Part shown: positions 8,255 through 16,828 of the stretch, piece by piece
Position numbering within the stretch: position 1 is the stretch's first letter
Layout of the letters: each line of letters starts with the position of its first letter
From: Amycolatopsis sp. A133
GTDB taxonomy: Bacteria > Actinomycetota > Actinomycetes > Mycobacteriales > Pseudonocardiaceae
Direction: 5' to 3'
Length of the DNA: 64,000 nt
NCBI RefSeq assembly: GCF_031082405.1
Contig: NZ_JAVHJU010000067.1
Span: 62,001-126,000, forward strand
The notes under the pieces: model-generated
What the model saw: the letters and a program-made list of their open reading frames with translations, nothing else
What the model was told of the DNA's origin: nothing
Databases searched by the model: none
Position numbers and translations under genes: made by a program

Positions 8255-9406
8255 GTGATCATGGGCGGCCGGGTGGCAACCCCGGACCGTTTACTCGACG
8301 ACGGCTGGGTGGCCGTCACCGACGGGCGGATCGCCGGCGTGGGTTCCGGGACCCCGCCGTCGGGCGAACACGTCGACGTCGGTGGGGCACTCGTCGTGCC
8401 CGGGTTCATCGACACCCACTGCCACGGCGGGGGAGGTGCTTCGTTCACCTCCCTCGATCCCGAAGAACTCCTGACGGCGGTGCGAGCGCACCGCCGTCAC
8501 GGCACCACGACCATGCTCGCCAGCCTGGTCTCCGACCCGGTGGACATCCTGCGCGAGCAGGTCGCCGCGCTGCGTGAGCTCGTCCAGGACGGCGAGGTCA
8601 CGGGCATCCACCTGGAAGGGCCGTTCATCTCCAAGGCCCGCTGCGGCGCGCACGACCCGGAGACGCTGCTCGAACCGGACACGGGCACGGTCGAGAAGCT
8701 CCTGCGCGCGGGCCAGGGCGCGATCCGGATGGTCACCATCGCCCCCGAGCTGCACGGCGGCGTCAAGGCCGTCCGGCAGCTGGCCGAGTCCGGCGTGATC
8801 GCCGCCATCGGGCACACCGACGGCGTCGAGGAGCAGCTGCTGCCCGCGATCGACGCGGGCGCGACGGTCGCGACCCACCTGTTCAACGGCATGCGGCCGC
8901 TGCACCACCGCGAGCCCGGCCCGATCGGGGCGCTGCTGGACGACGAGCGCATCACGATCGAGCTCATCTGCGACCTGGTGCACCTGCACCCCACCGTGGT
9001 CCGGCTGGCGGCGAAGCACGCGGGCCGGAACCGGACCGTGCTCATCACGGACGCGATGTCGGCCACCGACGCCGCGGACGGCCGCTACACGCTGGGCCGC
9101 CTCGAGGTCGACGTGCACGACGGCGTCGCCACCCTCGCCGACAACGGCTCGCTGGCCGGCAGCACCCTGACGATGGACACCGCCTTCCGCAATCTGGTCC
9201 GGGGTGCGAAACTCGGCATCCTCGACGCGGTGCACGCGACGTCGCAGCGGCCCGCTGAACTGCTCGGCATCGCCGACCGGACCGGGATGCTGTGTTCGGG
9301 CTACCAGGCCGACATCGTGGTCCTCGACCAGGACCTGCGGCCCGCGAAGGTGCTGCGGCGGGGAGAATGGGTCGCCGAGGTGGGTACGGCTACCTTGAGC
9401 ACCTAG
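8255..9406 (+). CDS. nagA: N-acetylglucosamine-6-phosphate deacetylase
   Basis: This amidohydrolase removes the acetyl group from GlcNAc-6-phosphate, giving glucosamine-6-phosphate for glycolysis or cell-wall synthesis. Metal-binding DTHCHGGGG follows the first barrel strand (about residue 50), with EGPFIS, IGHTDG, THLFNGMRPLHHREPG and ITDAMSATD all being family hallmarks. I place the start at GTG 8255, with GGAG five bases ahead, giving 383 residues as in streptomycete NagA; ATG 8201 or 8222 lie in or next to the dre site. The dre site indicates control by DasR. A small membrane-anchored protein gene follows 23 bp later. Confidence 0.93.
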   Translation: MIMGGRVATPDRLLDDGWVAVTDGRIAGVGSGTPPSGEHVDVGGALVVPGFIDTHCHGGGGASFTSLDPEELLTAVRAHRRHGTTTMLASLVSDPVDILREQVAALRELVQDGEVTGIHLEGPFISKARCGAHDPETLLEPDTGTVEKLLRAGQGAIRMVTIAPELHGGVKAVRQLAESGVIAAIGHTDGVEEQLLPAIDAGATVATHLFNGMRPLHHREPGPIGALLDDERITIELICDLVHLHPTVVRLAAKHAGRNRTVLITDAMSATDAADGRYTLGRLEVDVHDGVATLADNGSLAGSTLTMDTAFRNLVRGAKLGILDAVHATSQRPAELLGIADRTGMLCSGYQADIVVLDQDLRPAKVLRRGEWVAEVGTATLST

Positions 9407-9429
9407 TTCCTACGACCGGACGGGCGGAG

Positions 9430-9786
9430 ATGAGCGAGCCGAAGGACCCCGAGCAGCTGCTGGCGGACGCCCTTCGCGCGCAAGCCGTCTTCGCCCCGCA
9501 GGCGGCACCCCCGGCCCGCGACACCGAGCCGGCCACCGACGCCGTCCCGACGAGCGACCTGCCGTCGGCGTACGGGCTGCTTTCGGGGGCCAGCGCGGAC
9601 TCGCTGGAGCGCGAGCGCGCGGCCCTGGACGCGGCCTCCGAGGCACCGACGGCGTTCGCCCCGCGCCCGCCGGAGCCGGCACCGGTCCGGACGTCGGCGC
9701 AGCTGCCGGCGTACTGGATCCTGTTGCTGGCGGTGCTGCTGGGGCTCGCCGCGGGGTCCGTGGTCGGCCTGCTGACGCTGGTCTGA
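9430..9786 (+). CDS. Small acidic protein with a C-terminal membrane anchor
   Basis: I do not recognise the family. The 118-residue product has a charged, alanine- and proline-rich, probably disordered N-terminal 90 residues, then one hydrophobic stretch (about residues 95-116) that ends at the C-terminus, as in tail-anchored proteins. It starts 23 bp after nagA and could be co-transcribed with it, but nothing in it points to amino-sugar metabolism. Confidence 0.6.
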   Translation: MSEPKDPEQLLADALRAQAVFAPQAAPPARDTEPATDAVPTSDLPSAYGLLSGASADSLERERAALDAASEAPTAFAPRPPEPAPVRTSAQLPAYWILLLAVLLGLAAGSVVGLLTLV

Positions 9787-9831
9787 CCGGGTCTCAGTAA
9801 CGACTCAGGGTGACCCTGTACCGTTTTCCAG

Positions 9832-10533
9832 GTGATTCTCGCCCAGAGCACGGTCAACACGATGTCGCTGCTGCCGTCATGGCTGGACCCGCAGCACCTG
9901 CTGAGCGGTCTGACGACACCGGTCATCGCGGTGCTGTGCCTGATCATCTTCATCGAGAGCAGCATCTTCCCGGTGCTGCCCGGTGACTCACTGCTGTTCA
10001 CGGCGGGCCTGTTCATCGCGAACGGCACCCTCGACGCGCCGTTGTGGCTGGTCTGCGTGCTGGTGACGGTCGCGGCGCTGCTCGGCAACGTCACCGGCTA
10101 CTACATCGGCTACTTCGCCGGGCCCAAGCTGTTCAACCGGCCGGACTCGAAGTTCTTCAAGCGGGAGTACGTCGACAAGACGCACGAGTTCCTGGAGAAG
10201 CACGGCCCGAAGGCGGTGGTCCTGGCCCGGTTCGTCCCGTTCGTCCGGACGTTCATCACCTGGATCGCGGGCATCGGCCGCATGGACCCGAAGCGCTACT
10301 TCACGTACACGGTGATCGGCGGCATCCTGTGGGCCGCGGGCATCACGATCCTCGGCTCGCTGCTGGGCAACATCGGCTTCATCAGGGACAACGTCGACGC
10401 GATCTTCGTGCTGATCGTGCTGATCTCGGTGGTGCCGATCGTGCTGGAGTACCTGAAGGCGCGCCGGGAGAAGAAGGCCGTCGTGGAGACCGATCCCGAG
10501 GTCACGCAGCGGATTCCGCGCATCAAGGACTGA
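9832..10533 (+). CDS. DedA family membrane protein
   Basis: The 233-residue protein belongs to the DedA/SNARE-associated (VTT) family of inner-membrane proteins linked to undecaprenyl-phosphate or phospholipid flipping. Seen are the conserved acidic residue and turn ESSIFPVLPGDSLLF, the amphipathic VLARFVPFVRTFITWIAGIGRM motif region with its essential arginines, and about five hydrophobic segments. GTG at 9832 gives the longest plausible form; an internal ATG at 9862 is an alternative. A second DedA gene lies at 16829. Confidence 0.88.
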   Translation: MILAQSTVNTMSLLPSWLDPQHLLSGLTTPVIAVLCLIIFIESSIFPVLPGDSLLFTAGLFIANGTLDAPLWLVCVLVTVAALLGNVTGYYIGYFAGPKLFNRPDSKFFKREYVDKTHEFLEKHGPKAVVLARFVPFVRTFITWIAGIGRMDPKRYFTYTVIGGILWAAGITILGSLLGNIGFIRDNVDAIFVLIVLISVVPIVLEYLKARREKKAVVETDPEVTQRIPRIKD

Positions 10534-10573
10534 GGTTCCGGTCTGCCCGGCGGTCACCTCGCCGATGCCGTCC

Positions 10574-10604
10574 AAGCGTCACTTTCCCTACGAAAGTGAC
10601 GCTT
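10574..10604. terminator. Hairpin terminator after the dedA gene
   Basis: Perfect 13-bp arms (AAGCGTCACTTTC and its complement) enclose a CCTAC loop. It lies 40 bp after the DedA stop, in the gap before the 3' end of the convergent oxidase gene. Confidence 0.65.
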
Positions 10605-10618
10605 CGGGCGCCTCGCCG

Positions 10619-10677
10619 ATGTCGCGAATGACTCATTCGCGGCGTCCGTGGTCCCGAATGAGTCATTCGCGGCATCC
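10619..10677. repeat. Paired AATGA-S-TCATT palindromes (family C)
   Basis: Two short palindromes, CGCGAATGACTCATTCGCG (10623-10641) and CGAATGAGTCATTCG (10655-10669), lie head to head, so the whole 59 bp also forms one larger imperfect inverted repeat with about 26-bp arms. They lie in the convergent gap between dedA and the oxidase gene and look like dispersed intergenic elements or an additional terminator. Confidence 0.65.
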
Positions 10678-10703
10678 CGCGTCCCGACCTCTGCCGGTGC
10701 GGC

Positions 10704-12095
10704 TCAGGTCATCGAGAACATCGAGCCCGGGTTGAACAGGTTCTCCGGGTCGAGCGCCTGCTTGATCTGCCGGTGCACCCGCAGCCCCACCGGGCCGATC
10801 TCCCGCGCCAGCCACTCGCGCTTGATCTTGCCGATCCCGTGCTCCCCGGTCACCGTCCCGCCGAGCGACAGCCCCACCTCGAGGATCTCGTCGAACGCGC
10901 GCTGCGCCCGGGCGAACTCGTCCGGGTCGTCCGGCTGGTACACGATCGTCGGGTGCATGTTGCCGTCGCCCGCGTGGCCGACGACGGCGATCCGCAAGCC
11001 CACCTCGGCGCTGATCTTTTCGCAGCCGCGGATCAGCTCCGCGATGCGCGTGCGCGGCACGCACACGTCGTCGGTGAGCCAGAGGCCGTACGTCTCCAAC
11101 GCCGTCAGCACCACCCGGCGGGCGTGCAGGAGCATCCGGCCTTCTTCGAGGTCTTCGGTCGTGTACGCCAGGTCCGCGCCGCAGTCGAGGCAGATCTGCT
11201 CCAGGGCCGCCAGCTCGCGGCGGGCCACCTCGCCGCCCGCGTCGGACTGGCCGAGCAGGAGGGCCTGGCAGTCCGAGCCCGCGCCGAGGTCGGTCTTGAG
11301 GTACGCCTCGGCCGCCTTGATCGACGACGCGTCCATGATCTCCAGCAGTGACGGCACCAGCCCTTCGCGGACGACCCGCGCCACCGCTTCCCCGGCCGCT
11401 TCGGTGGTGCTGAAGCCCGCGACGAGCGTCGCCGGTGCCTGCGGGAGGGGCTTGAGCTGGACCGTCGCCTGCGTGATCACGCCGAGCGTGCCCTCGCTGC
11501 CCACGAACAGCCGCGCCAAGTCGTAACCGGCGACCCCCTTCACCGTCCGCCGTCCGGTCTTCAGCAGCGAGCCGTCGGCCAGGACGACCTCCAGGCCGAG
11601 CACCGAGTCGGTCGTCACGCCGTACTTCACGCAGCAGAGGCCGCCGGCGTTGGTCGAAAGGTTGCCGCCGATCGTGCACCAGTCGTAGCTCGACGGGTCC
11701 GGCGGGTAGAACAGCCCGTGCTTCTCCACGGCGTTGCGGAAGTCCAGGTTGACGACCCCGGGCTGCACGACGGCGAGCCGGTTGCCCGGGTCGATTTCGA
11801 CGATTTCGTTCAGCTTGGTCAGCGACAGCGTGACGCAGCCGTCGATGGCGTTCGCCGCGCCGGAGAGGCCGCTGCCCGCCCCGCGCGGCACGATCGGCAC
11901 CTTGGCCTCGGCACACGCCTTGACCACCGCCTGCACCTGCTCGGTGTTCGCGGGCAGGACCACGGCGAGCGGCCGGCCCGACGGCGCCAGCGGCATCATG
12001 TCGCGGGCGTAGGAGTCGGTGACGTCGGAGTCGGTGAGCACGGCGCTCTTGCCGAGCAGGTCGCGGAGCCGGGTGACCAAAGCTTCGTCGCTCAT
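10704..12095 (-). CDS. FAD-binding oxidase of the GlcD (glycolate/D-lactate dehydrogenase) family
   Basis: The 463-residue flavoenzyme has a vanillyl-alcohol-oxidase-type FAD domain with the PRGAGSGLSG motif at about residue 75 and GGNLSTNAGGLCCVKYG at about 145, then a C-terminal cap with HAGDGNMHP and the closing GEHGIG, DPENLFNPG signatures. Family members oxidise 2-hydroxy acids such as glycolate or D-lactate; I cannot tell which. The start ATG at 12095 is preferred to an upstream one because GAGG precedes it and the protein begins with the usual LVTRLRDLLG helix. No FeS subunit gene (glcF) is next to it, so it may act alone. Confidence 0.88.
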   Translation of the reverse strand: MSDEALVTRLRDLLGKSAVLTDSDVTDSYARDMMPLAPSGRPLAVVLPANTEQVQAVVKACAEAKVPIVPRGAGSGLSGAANAIDGCVTLSLTKLNEIVEIDPGNRLAVVQPGVVNLDFRNAVEKHGLFYPPDPSSYDWCTIGGNLSTNAGGLCCVKYGVTTDSVLGLEVVLADGSLLKTGRRTVKGVAGYDLARLFVGSEGTLGVITQATVQLKPLPQAPATLVAGFSTTEAAGEAVARVVREGLVPSLLEIMDASSIKAAEAYLKTDLGAGSDCQALLLGQSDAGGEVARRELAALEQICLDCGADLAYTTEDLEEGRMLLHARRVVLTALETYGLWLTDDVCVPRTRIAELIRGCEKISAEVGLRIAVVGHAGDGNMHPTIVYQPDDPDEFARAQRAFDEILEVGLSLGGTVTGEHGIGKIKREWLAREIGPVGLRVHRQIKQALDPENLFNPGSMFSMT

Positions 12096-12168
12096 GGCCT
12101 CATGGTAAGCCCGGAGAGTCCGCACTGCGGAAATCTTCTTTCGAAATCCGCCGAACGCCCCAGCGACG

Positions 12169-12594
12169 TCAGCGGACCAGGCCCAGCAGCTTCTCGACGT
12201 GGACGGTCAGCAGCACCCGCTGGTCGGTGACCATGGCCTGGCGGTACTCGTCCCAGTCGGGGTGTTCGCCCGCCGCGCGCCGGTAGTAGCCGACCAGCGC
12301 TTCCACTGTGTCGTCGCCGGGTGCGGCGGCCGGCGCCGTGAGCGAAGCGCGTCCCTCGGCGACGACGTAGCTCCAGCCGTCCTCGCTGCTCACGTGGAAC
12401 GTCACCCGCGGGTCCCGGCGCATGTTCTTCGTCTTCGCCCTGGTCTCGGTGATCGACGCGATGAGCGTCGCCGCTGCCGGGTCGTACCGGTAGGTGATCG
12501 TGGACAGCTGCGGGCGGCCGTCGCGGCGGATCGTGGCGAGGACGCCGTGGCTGCGGGCGGCGAGGAAGTCCTTCAGCGCTGTGTCGTCGGTCAT
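12169..12594 (-). CDS. PPOX-class F420-dependent/flavin split-barrel protein
   Basis: The 141-residue product has the pyridoxamine-5'-phosphate-oxidase-like fold: the ARSHGVLATIRRDGRPQLSTI strands, TRAKTKNMRRDPRVTFHV and a C-terminal helix that ends in VHVEKLLGLVR. This is the TIGR03618-like group of actinobacterial F420-binding enzymes. It starts at the ATG at 12594, preceded by AAAGGGG. It is divergent from the marR operon across a 187-bp control region. Confidence 0.85.
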   Translation of the reverse strand: MTDDTALKDFLAARSHGVLATIRRDGRPQLSTITYRYDPAAATLIASITETRAKTKNMRRDPRVTFHVSSEDGWSYVVAEGRASLTAPAAAPGDDTVEALVGYYRRAAGEHPDWDEYRQAMVTDQRVLLTVHVEKLLGLVR

Positions 12595-12739
12595 ACCCCT
12601 TTCCAACCGGCGGCGGCCGCCGTTGTTCCGGGAGCAGCCCGGAGGAAATGTGCTTGCATACGACAACTAAAGTGTGTTCCACCACATCGCGAGGTACTCC
12701 GCTTGCACAACCGCTGATGAAGGCACATCCTTGCCTGAG

Positions 12740-12751
12740 GCAACTAGTTGC
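12740..12751. promoter_or_regulatory. Palindromic operator, likely of the MarR regulator
   Basis: GCAACTAGTTGC is a perfect 12-bp palindrome 30 bp before the marR start. Related half-sites appear nearby: TTGCATACGACAACTAA at 12654 and TTGCACAACC at 12703. MarR regulators usually autorepress through such AT-rich dyads in the short promoter gap. Confidence 0.6.
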
Positions 12752-12781
12752 AGCCGCCAACCAACGCCTTGAAGGATCACC

Positions 12782-13306
12782 ATGGCACCGAACACCACCC
12801 GGCCCACGGCCGAGCTCGACCTCGCCGACCAGCTCGGTCACGAGCTCGTGCGCCTGGTCCGGCTGGTCAACAAGGCGAAGTCGCAAGTCTCCAAACAGGG
12901 GCCGGACGGCATCGAGCGGGCGGCGTACGCGATTCTCTTCACCCTCATCCACGAGGGGCCGCAGCGCACCAGCAAGCTGGCCGATTCGCTCCACTCCGAG
13001 ATCTCCACGATCAGCAGGCAGTCGAGCTCGCTCGTCCAGCACGGCCTGGTCGAGCGTCAGGCCGACCCGGAAGACGGGCGGGCCTGCCTGCTCGCGCCGA
13101 CGGCCGAAGGCATGCGGGTGTTCGAAGAGAACCGCAAGCAGCGCAACAAGTGGCTGGCCGAAGTGCTCGGGGACTGGACTGACGGGGACATCCAGACCCT
13201 GAACCGCCTGTTCGGCCGGCTCAACACAGGTATCGAGAACCACTCTCCACAGCTGGCCGACGCGCAAGCGTCCGCCGGTGCACCGGCCAAGGGGGCCAAC
13301 GCATGA
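12782..13306 (+). CDS. MarR family transcriptional regulator
   Basis: The 174-residue protein has the winged helix-turn-helix of MarR repressors: the recognition region SKLADSLHSEISTISRQSSSL at about residues 60-80 and the wing VERQADPEDGRACLLAPT at about 90-107. GAAGGA precedes the ATG. Its stop overlaps the start of the downstream transporter (ATGA), so the two are translationally coupled, and it most likely represses its own operon through the GCAACTAGTTGC site in response to a small-molecule ligand that the transporter exports. Confidence 0.92.
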   Translation: MAPNTTRPTAELDLADQLGHELVRLVRLVNKAKSQVSKQGPDGIERAAYAILFTLIHEGPQRTSKLADSLHSEISTISRQSSSLVQHGLVERQADPEDGRACLLAPTAEGMRVFEENRKQRNKWLAEVLGDWTDGDIQTLNRLFGRLNTGIENHSPQLADAQASAGAPAKGANA

Positions 13307-15891
13307 GCACCACCACTGTCGAACAACCCGTGGCGAAGGAACCACCACGGCTGAGCCACCGCCAGATCGTCACGATCCTGAGCGGCCTGATGTGCGGCAT
13401 GTTCCTGGCCGCGCTCGACCAGACGATCGTCGGCACGTCGATCGTCAAGATCGCCAACGACCTGCACGGCTTCGACCTGCAGGCCTGGGCGACCACGGCG
13501 TACCTGATCACCTCGACGATCGTCACGCCGATCTACGGCAAGCTGTCCGACATCTACGGCCGCAAGCCGTTCTACCTGGCCGCGATCACCATCTTCGTCG
13601 CCGGTTCGCTGGCCTCGACGTTCTCGCAGTCGATGTACGAGCTGGCCGCGTTCCGCGCGGTGCAGGGCCTCGGCGCCGGCGGTCTGATGTCGCTGGCCAT
13701 GACCATCATCGGCGACGTCGTCCCGCCGCGGGAACGCCCGCGCTACCAGGGTTACATCCTGGCCGTCTTCGGTCTGTCCACCGTGCTCGGTCCGGTGCTG
13801 GGCGGCTTCTTCGCCGGCTTCGACACCTTGGGCGGCATCGCCGGCTGGCGCTGGGTGTTCCTGATCAACGTCCCGATCGGCGTCGTCGCGCTGTTCGTCG
13901 TGGCGAAGGTGCTGAACGTCCCGCACGAGCGCCACGACCAGAAGATCGACTGGTGGGGCGCGCTGTCGCTGGTCGTCGCGGTCGTGCCGTTCCTGATCGT
14001 CGCCGAGCAGGGCCAGAAGTGGGGCTGGGGCGATGGCAAGGCGATCCTCTGCTACGTCGTCGGTGGTGTCGGTGTCATCGCGTTCATCCTGATCGAACGG
14101 GTGATGAAGGACGCCGCGCTGATCCCGTTGCGGCTGTTCAAGAACTCGACGTTCACCGTGGCGATCATCGGCGGTGTCATCGTCGGTGTGGCGATGTTCG
14201 GCGCGATCACGATGATCCCGCAGTTCATGCAGGTCGTGCAGGGCTACACGCCGACCGAGTCCGGGTTGCTGATGCTGCCGTTGATGGCGGGCATCATGAC
14301 CAGCTCGATCGTCTCCGGCCGGATCACGTCGAAGACCGGGCACTACAAGATCTTCCCGATCCTCGGCACCCTGCTGATCGCCATCGGCGCGTTCTTCTTC
14401 GCGCAGGTCGAGTACAACTCGGCGCTGTGGCACCCGCTGGTCGCCGCGGCCATCATCGGCCTCGGTCTCGGCCAGTGCATGCAGACGCTGGTCATCGCGG
14501 TCCAGAACGCCGGCCCGCGCAGCGACATGGGCGCCTCGACCGCGTCCGCGACGTTCTTCCGCCAGATCGGTGGTACCGCCGGTGTCGCGATCTTCCTGAC
14601 GATCCTGTTCAACACGCTGCTGCCCAACATCACCAAGGCGTTCGGCGGCCGGCTGCCGGCCGGCGCGGGTGCCGGGATCGGCAACCTGTCCGAGAACACC
14701 AGCGGCATCCAGAACCTGCCCGAGGCGCTCAAGACCCCGGTGCTGATCGGCTTCACCGAGTCGATCACGACGGTGTTCTACGTCGCCGGCGCGGTGGCTC
14801 TGCTGGCCACGATCGTGCTGATGTTCATGAAGGAGATCCCGCTGGCCGGGATGAACCCCGCCGCGGCGGCGGTCGAGGGCGGCGAAGCGCTGCTCGACGC
14901 CGACGACCACGACCACGCCTACGCGGACGCCGACGCGCCGACCGAGATCGTCGAGCCGGTGCGCCCGGCCGACCGCGAACCCGCACTCGTCGGTGGGGGC
15001 AAGCACGCGCTGAGCAACGGGCACGGCGATTACCAGGCCGTGTCGGGTGCCCTGCCCATCACGAACTCCGTCGCGCAGTCCGAGCCGGACGTCCCCGTCG
15101 GCGCGGGCGGCGTGCCGGTGATCGGGCACATCCGGCGCCAGGACGGCACCCACGTGGCGGGCGCCGCGCTGACCCTGATCGACCAGCGCGGCCGCCAGGT
15201 CGCGCGGGCCACCGGTGCGGCCGACGGCAGCTACTCGGTGCCCAGCCAGGGCCCGGGCGCGTACGTGCTCATCGTGTCCGCGCACGGCCACCAGCCGCAG
15301 GCCTCCAGCGTCGTGATCAGCAACGGGCCGGCAACGGTCGACGTCACGCTCACCGGGTCCGGCGAGCTGACCGGCACCGTGCGGGCGGCCGCGACCGGCC
15401 AGCCGCTGCCGAACGTGACGGTGACGCTGACCGACGGCCGGGGCGAGGTGAACGGCGCGTTCATCACGACCGCGGACGGCACCTACGCCTTCGTCGGGGT
15501 CGGCGCCGGGGCCTACACCCTGGTCGCCAGCGGCGCGGGCTACCGGCCCGTCGCGCTGACGCTCACCGTGCCCGACAGCGGCGTGCTGCGCCACGACGTC
15601 GAGCTCGCCAGCTCGGTGCTGCTCACCGGCACCGCGCGGACCGAGGGCGACCGGATCGTGCCGGACGCGCGGATCACCGTGCTCGACGCCGAAGGCAACG
15701 TCGCGGCCGTGGCCCGGACCGACGGCGAAGGCCGGTACGTGGTCAGCGACCTGCCCGCGGGGGCCTACACCGTGGTCGCCAGCGGCTACCCGCCGGCGAC
15801 CAGCCAGGTGGAGCTCACCGGCGGCGAGGCGGACCACGACGTCCGGCTGAGCTACGACCAGGCCCTCGACGAGCTGGTCGACCGGTCATGA
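13303..15891 (+). CDS. DHA2-type MFS drug exporter fused to three carboxypeptidase-regulatory-like repeats
   Basis: Residues 1 to about 525 form a 14-helix proton-coupled drug exporter of the EmrB/QacA type, with LDQTIVGTSIVKI in helix 1, GKLSDIYGRKP in the first loop and VLGPVLGGFFAG (motif C). An acidic, His/Asp-rich linker (about 535-560) leads to three tandem beta-sandwich repeats of the CarboxypepD_reg/CnaB type at about 605-685, 686-768 and 769-855, each with the DGSYSV/DGTYAF/EGRYVV and PGAY/AGAYT motifs. At 862 residues it is much longer than the usual 480-530. It overlaps marR and the yceI-like gene by 4 bp each. Substrate unknown. Confidence 0.92.
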   Translation: MSTTTVEQPVAKEPPRLSHRQIVTILSGLMCGMFLAALDQTIVGTSIVKIANDLHGFDLQAWATTAYLITSTIVTPIYGKLSDIYGRKPFYLAAITIFVAGSLASTFSQSMYELAAFRAVQGLGAGGLMSLAMTIIGDVVPPRERPRYQGYILAVFGLSTVLGPVLGGFFAGFDTLGGIAGWRWVFLINVPIGVVALFVVAKVLNVPHERHDQKIDWWGALSLVVAVVPFLIVAEQGQKWGWGDGKAILCYVVGGVGVIAFILIERVMKDAALIPLRLFKNSTFTVAIIGGVIVGVAMFGAITMIPQFMQVVQGYTPTESGLLMLPLMAGIMTSSIVSGRITSKTGHYKIFPILGTLLIAIGAFFFAQVEYNSALWHPLVAAAIIGLGLGQCMQTLVIAVQNAGPRSDMGASTASATFFRQIGGTAGVAIFLTILFNTLLPNITKAFGGRLPAGAGAGIGNLSENTSGIQNLPEALKTPVLIGFTESITTVFYVAGAVALLATIVLMFMKEIPLAGMNPAAAAVEGGEALLDADDHDHAYADADAPTEIVEPVRPADREPALVGGGKHALSNGHGDYQAVSGALPITNSVAQSEPDVPVGAGGVPVIGHIRRQDGTHVAGAALTLIDQRGRQVARATGAADGSYSVPSQGPGAYVLIVSAHGHQPQASSVVISNGPATVDVTLTGSGELTGTVRAAATGQPLPNVTVTLTDGRGEVNGAFITTADGTYAFVGVGAGAYTLVASGAGYRPVALTLTVPDSGVLRHDVELASSVLLTGTARTEGDRIVPDARITVLDAEGNVAAVARTDGEGRYVVSDLPAGAYTVVASGYPPATSQVELTGGEADHDVRLSYDQALDELVDRS

Positions 15892-16709
15892 CCGGCTTGC
15901 GCGCGACCCTCCGCACGGCCGAGGGCTGGGCGGTGGAGCACGCGGTGCTCACCGTCACCGACCCGGCCGGGCGGCAGGTCGCCCGGCAGGCGGCGGACGT
16001 CCGCGGGGACGTCGTCACGGACGCGCTCGTGCCGGGCGTCTACACGGCCGTCGTCACCGCGGCCGGGTACACCCCGGTCGCGCGGACGGCGCAGATCGCC
16101 TCGGACGGCAGCGGCTCGCTCGGCGACGTCGTGCTGGCCCCGGTCGCCGAGGCGGTCGAGCTGCCGCCCGCCGGCCCGTGGGTGATCGACCCGATGCACA
16201 CGTCGGTGGTCGCGACCGCTCGGCACCTGGGCATCGCGAGCATCAAGGCGCGGTTCCCGGACGTGTCCGGCCGGATCGAGATCGGCCGCCCGGCCGAGCG
16301 GTCGTCGGTGCACGCCGAGATCAAGGCGGCGAGCATCGACACGGGCATCCGGATGCGGGACGACCACCTGCGCTCGCCGGACTTCCTCGACGTCGACGTG
16401 CACCCGGTGATCACGTTCACCAGCACCGGAATGCGCCAGCGCGGCGCGGACTCGTGGACCCTGCTGGGCGAGCTCACGCTGCACGGCGAGCGCCGCGAGG
16501 TCGAGCTCGAGCTGACCTACGGCGGCTGGGGCCCGGACCCGTGGGGCGGCGTGCGCGTCGCGTTCCACGCCGAGACGACGCTGCACCGCAACGACTTCGC
16601 GATCAACTACAGCGCGATGGTCCGCGCCGGCGTCGCGGCGGTCGGCACGACGGTGAAGATCGAGCTGGACGTCGAAGCGGTCCAGGGCGAGACCCTGCCG
16701 CAGTTCTGA
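15888..16709 (+). CDS. YceI family lipid-binding protein with an N-terminal carboxypeptidase-regulatory-like domain
   Basis: The 273-residue product has two parts. Residues 1 to about 90 form one more beta-sandwich of the type seen three times in the upstream exporter. Residues 97-270 are a YceI lipocalin-like domain, recognised by WVIDPMHTSVVATARHLGI, FPDVSGRIEIG, DDHLRSPDFLDVDVHPVITF and LTLHGERREVELEL. YceI proteins bind polyisoprenoid or other lipophilic molecules in a barrel. There is no signal peptide, so it is predicted to be cytoplasmic. It overlaps the exporter gene by 4 bp, so it could hand a hydrophobic ligand to the exporter; that is inference. Confidence 0.9.
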   Translation: MTGLRATLRTAEGWAVEHAVLTVTDPAGRQVARQAADVRGDVVTDALVPGVYTAVVTAAGYTPVARTAQIASDGSGSLGDVVLAPVAEAVELPPAGPWVIDPMHTSVVATARHLGIASIKARFPDVSGRIEIGRPAERSSVHAEIKAASIDTGIRMRDDHLRSPDFLDVDVHPVITFTSTGMRQRGADSWTLLGELTLHGERREVELELTYGGWGPDPWGGVRVAFHAETTLHRNDFAINYSAMVRAGVAAVGTTVKIELDVEAVQGETLPQF

Positions 16710-16724
16710 GCCCGGCCGGTCCGG

Positions 16725-16753
16725 AGGCCCTCTCACCGCTGGTGAGGGGGCCT
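16725..16753 (+). terminator. Terminator of the marR-MFS-yceI operon
   Basis: The 13-bp arms AGGCCCTCTCACC and GGTGAGGGGGCCT (one mismatch) flank a GCT loop, 15 bp after the yceI-like stop. Confidence 0.7.
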
Positions 16754-16828
16754 TCACCGTTGGTGAAACGCGCGCTCGATTCGACCGTTAGCCGCGGCAC
16801 GTTCACCTGAGCCACGTAGGCTCCGGGG

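Noticed and set aside
13057..15837. A 926-codon open frame opposite the MFS exporter
   Set aside because: Same GC artefact; the exporter frame has clear transmembrane and motif content and overlaps its neighbours properly.
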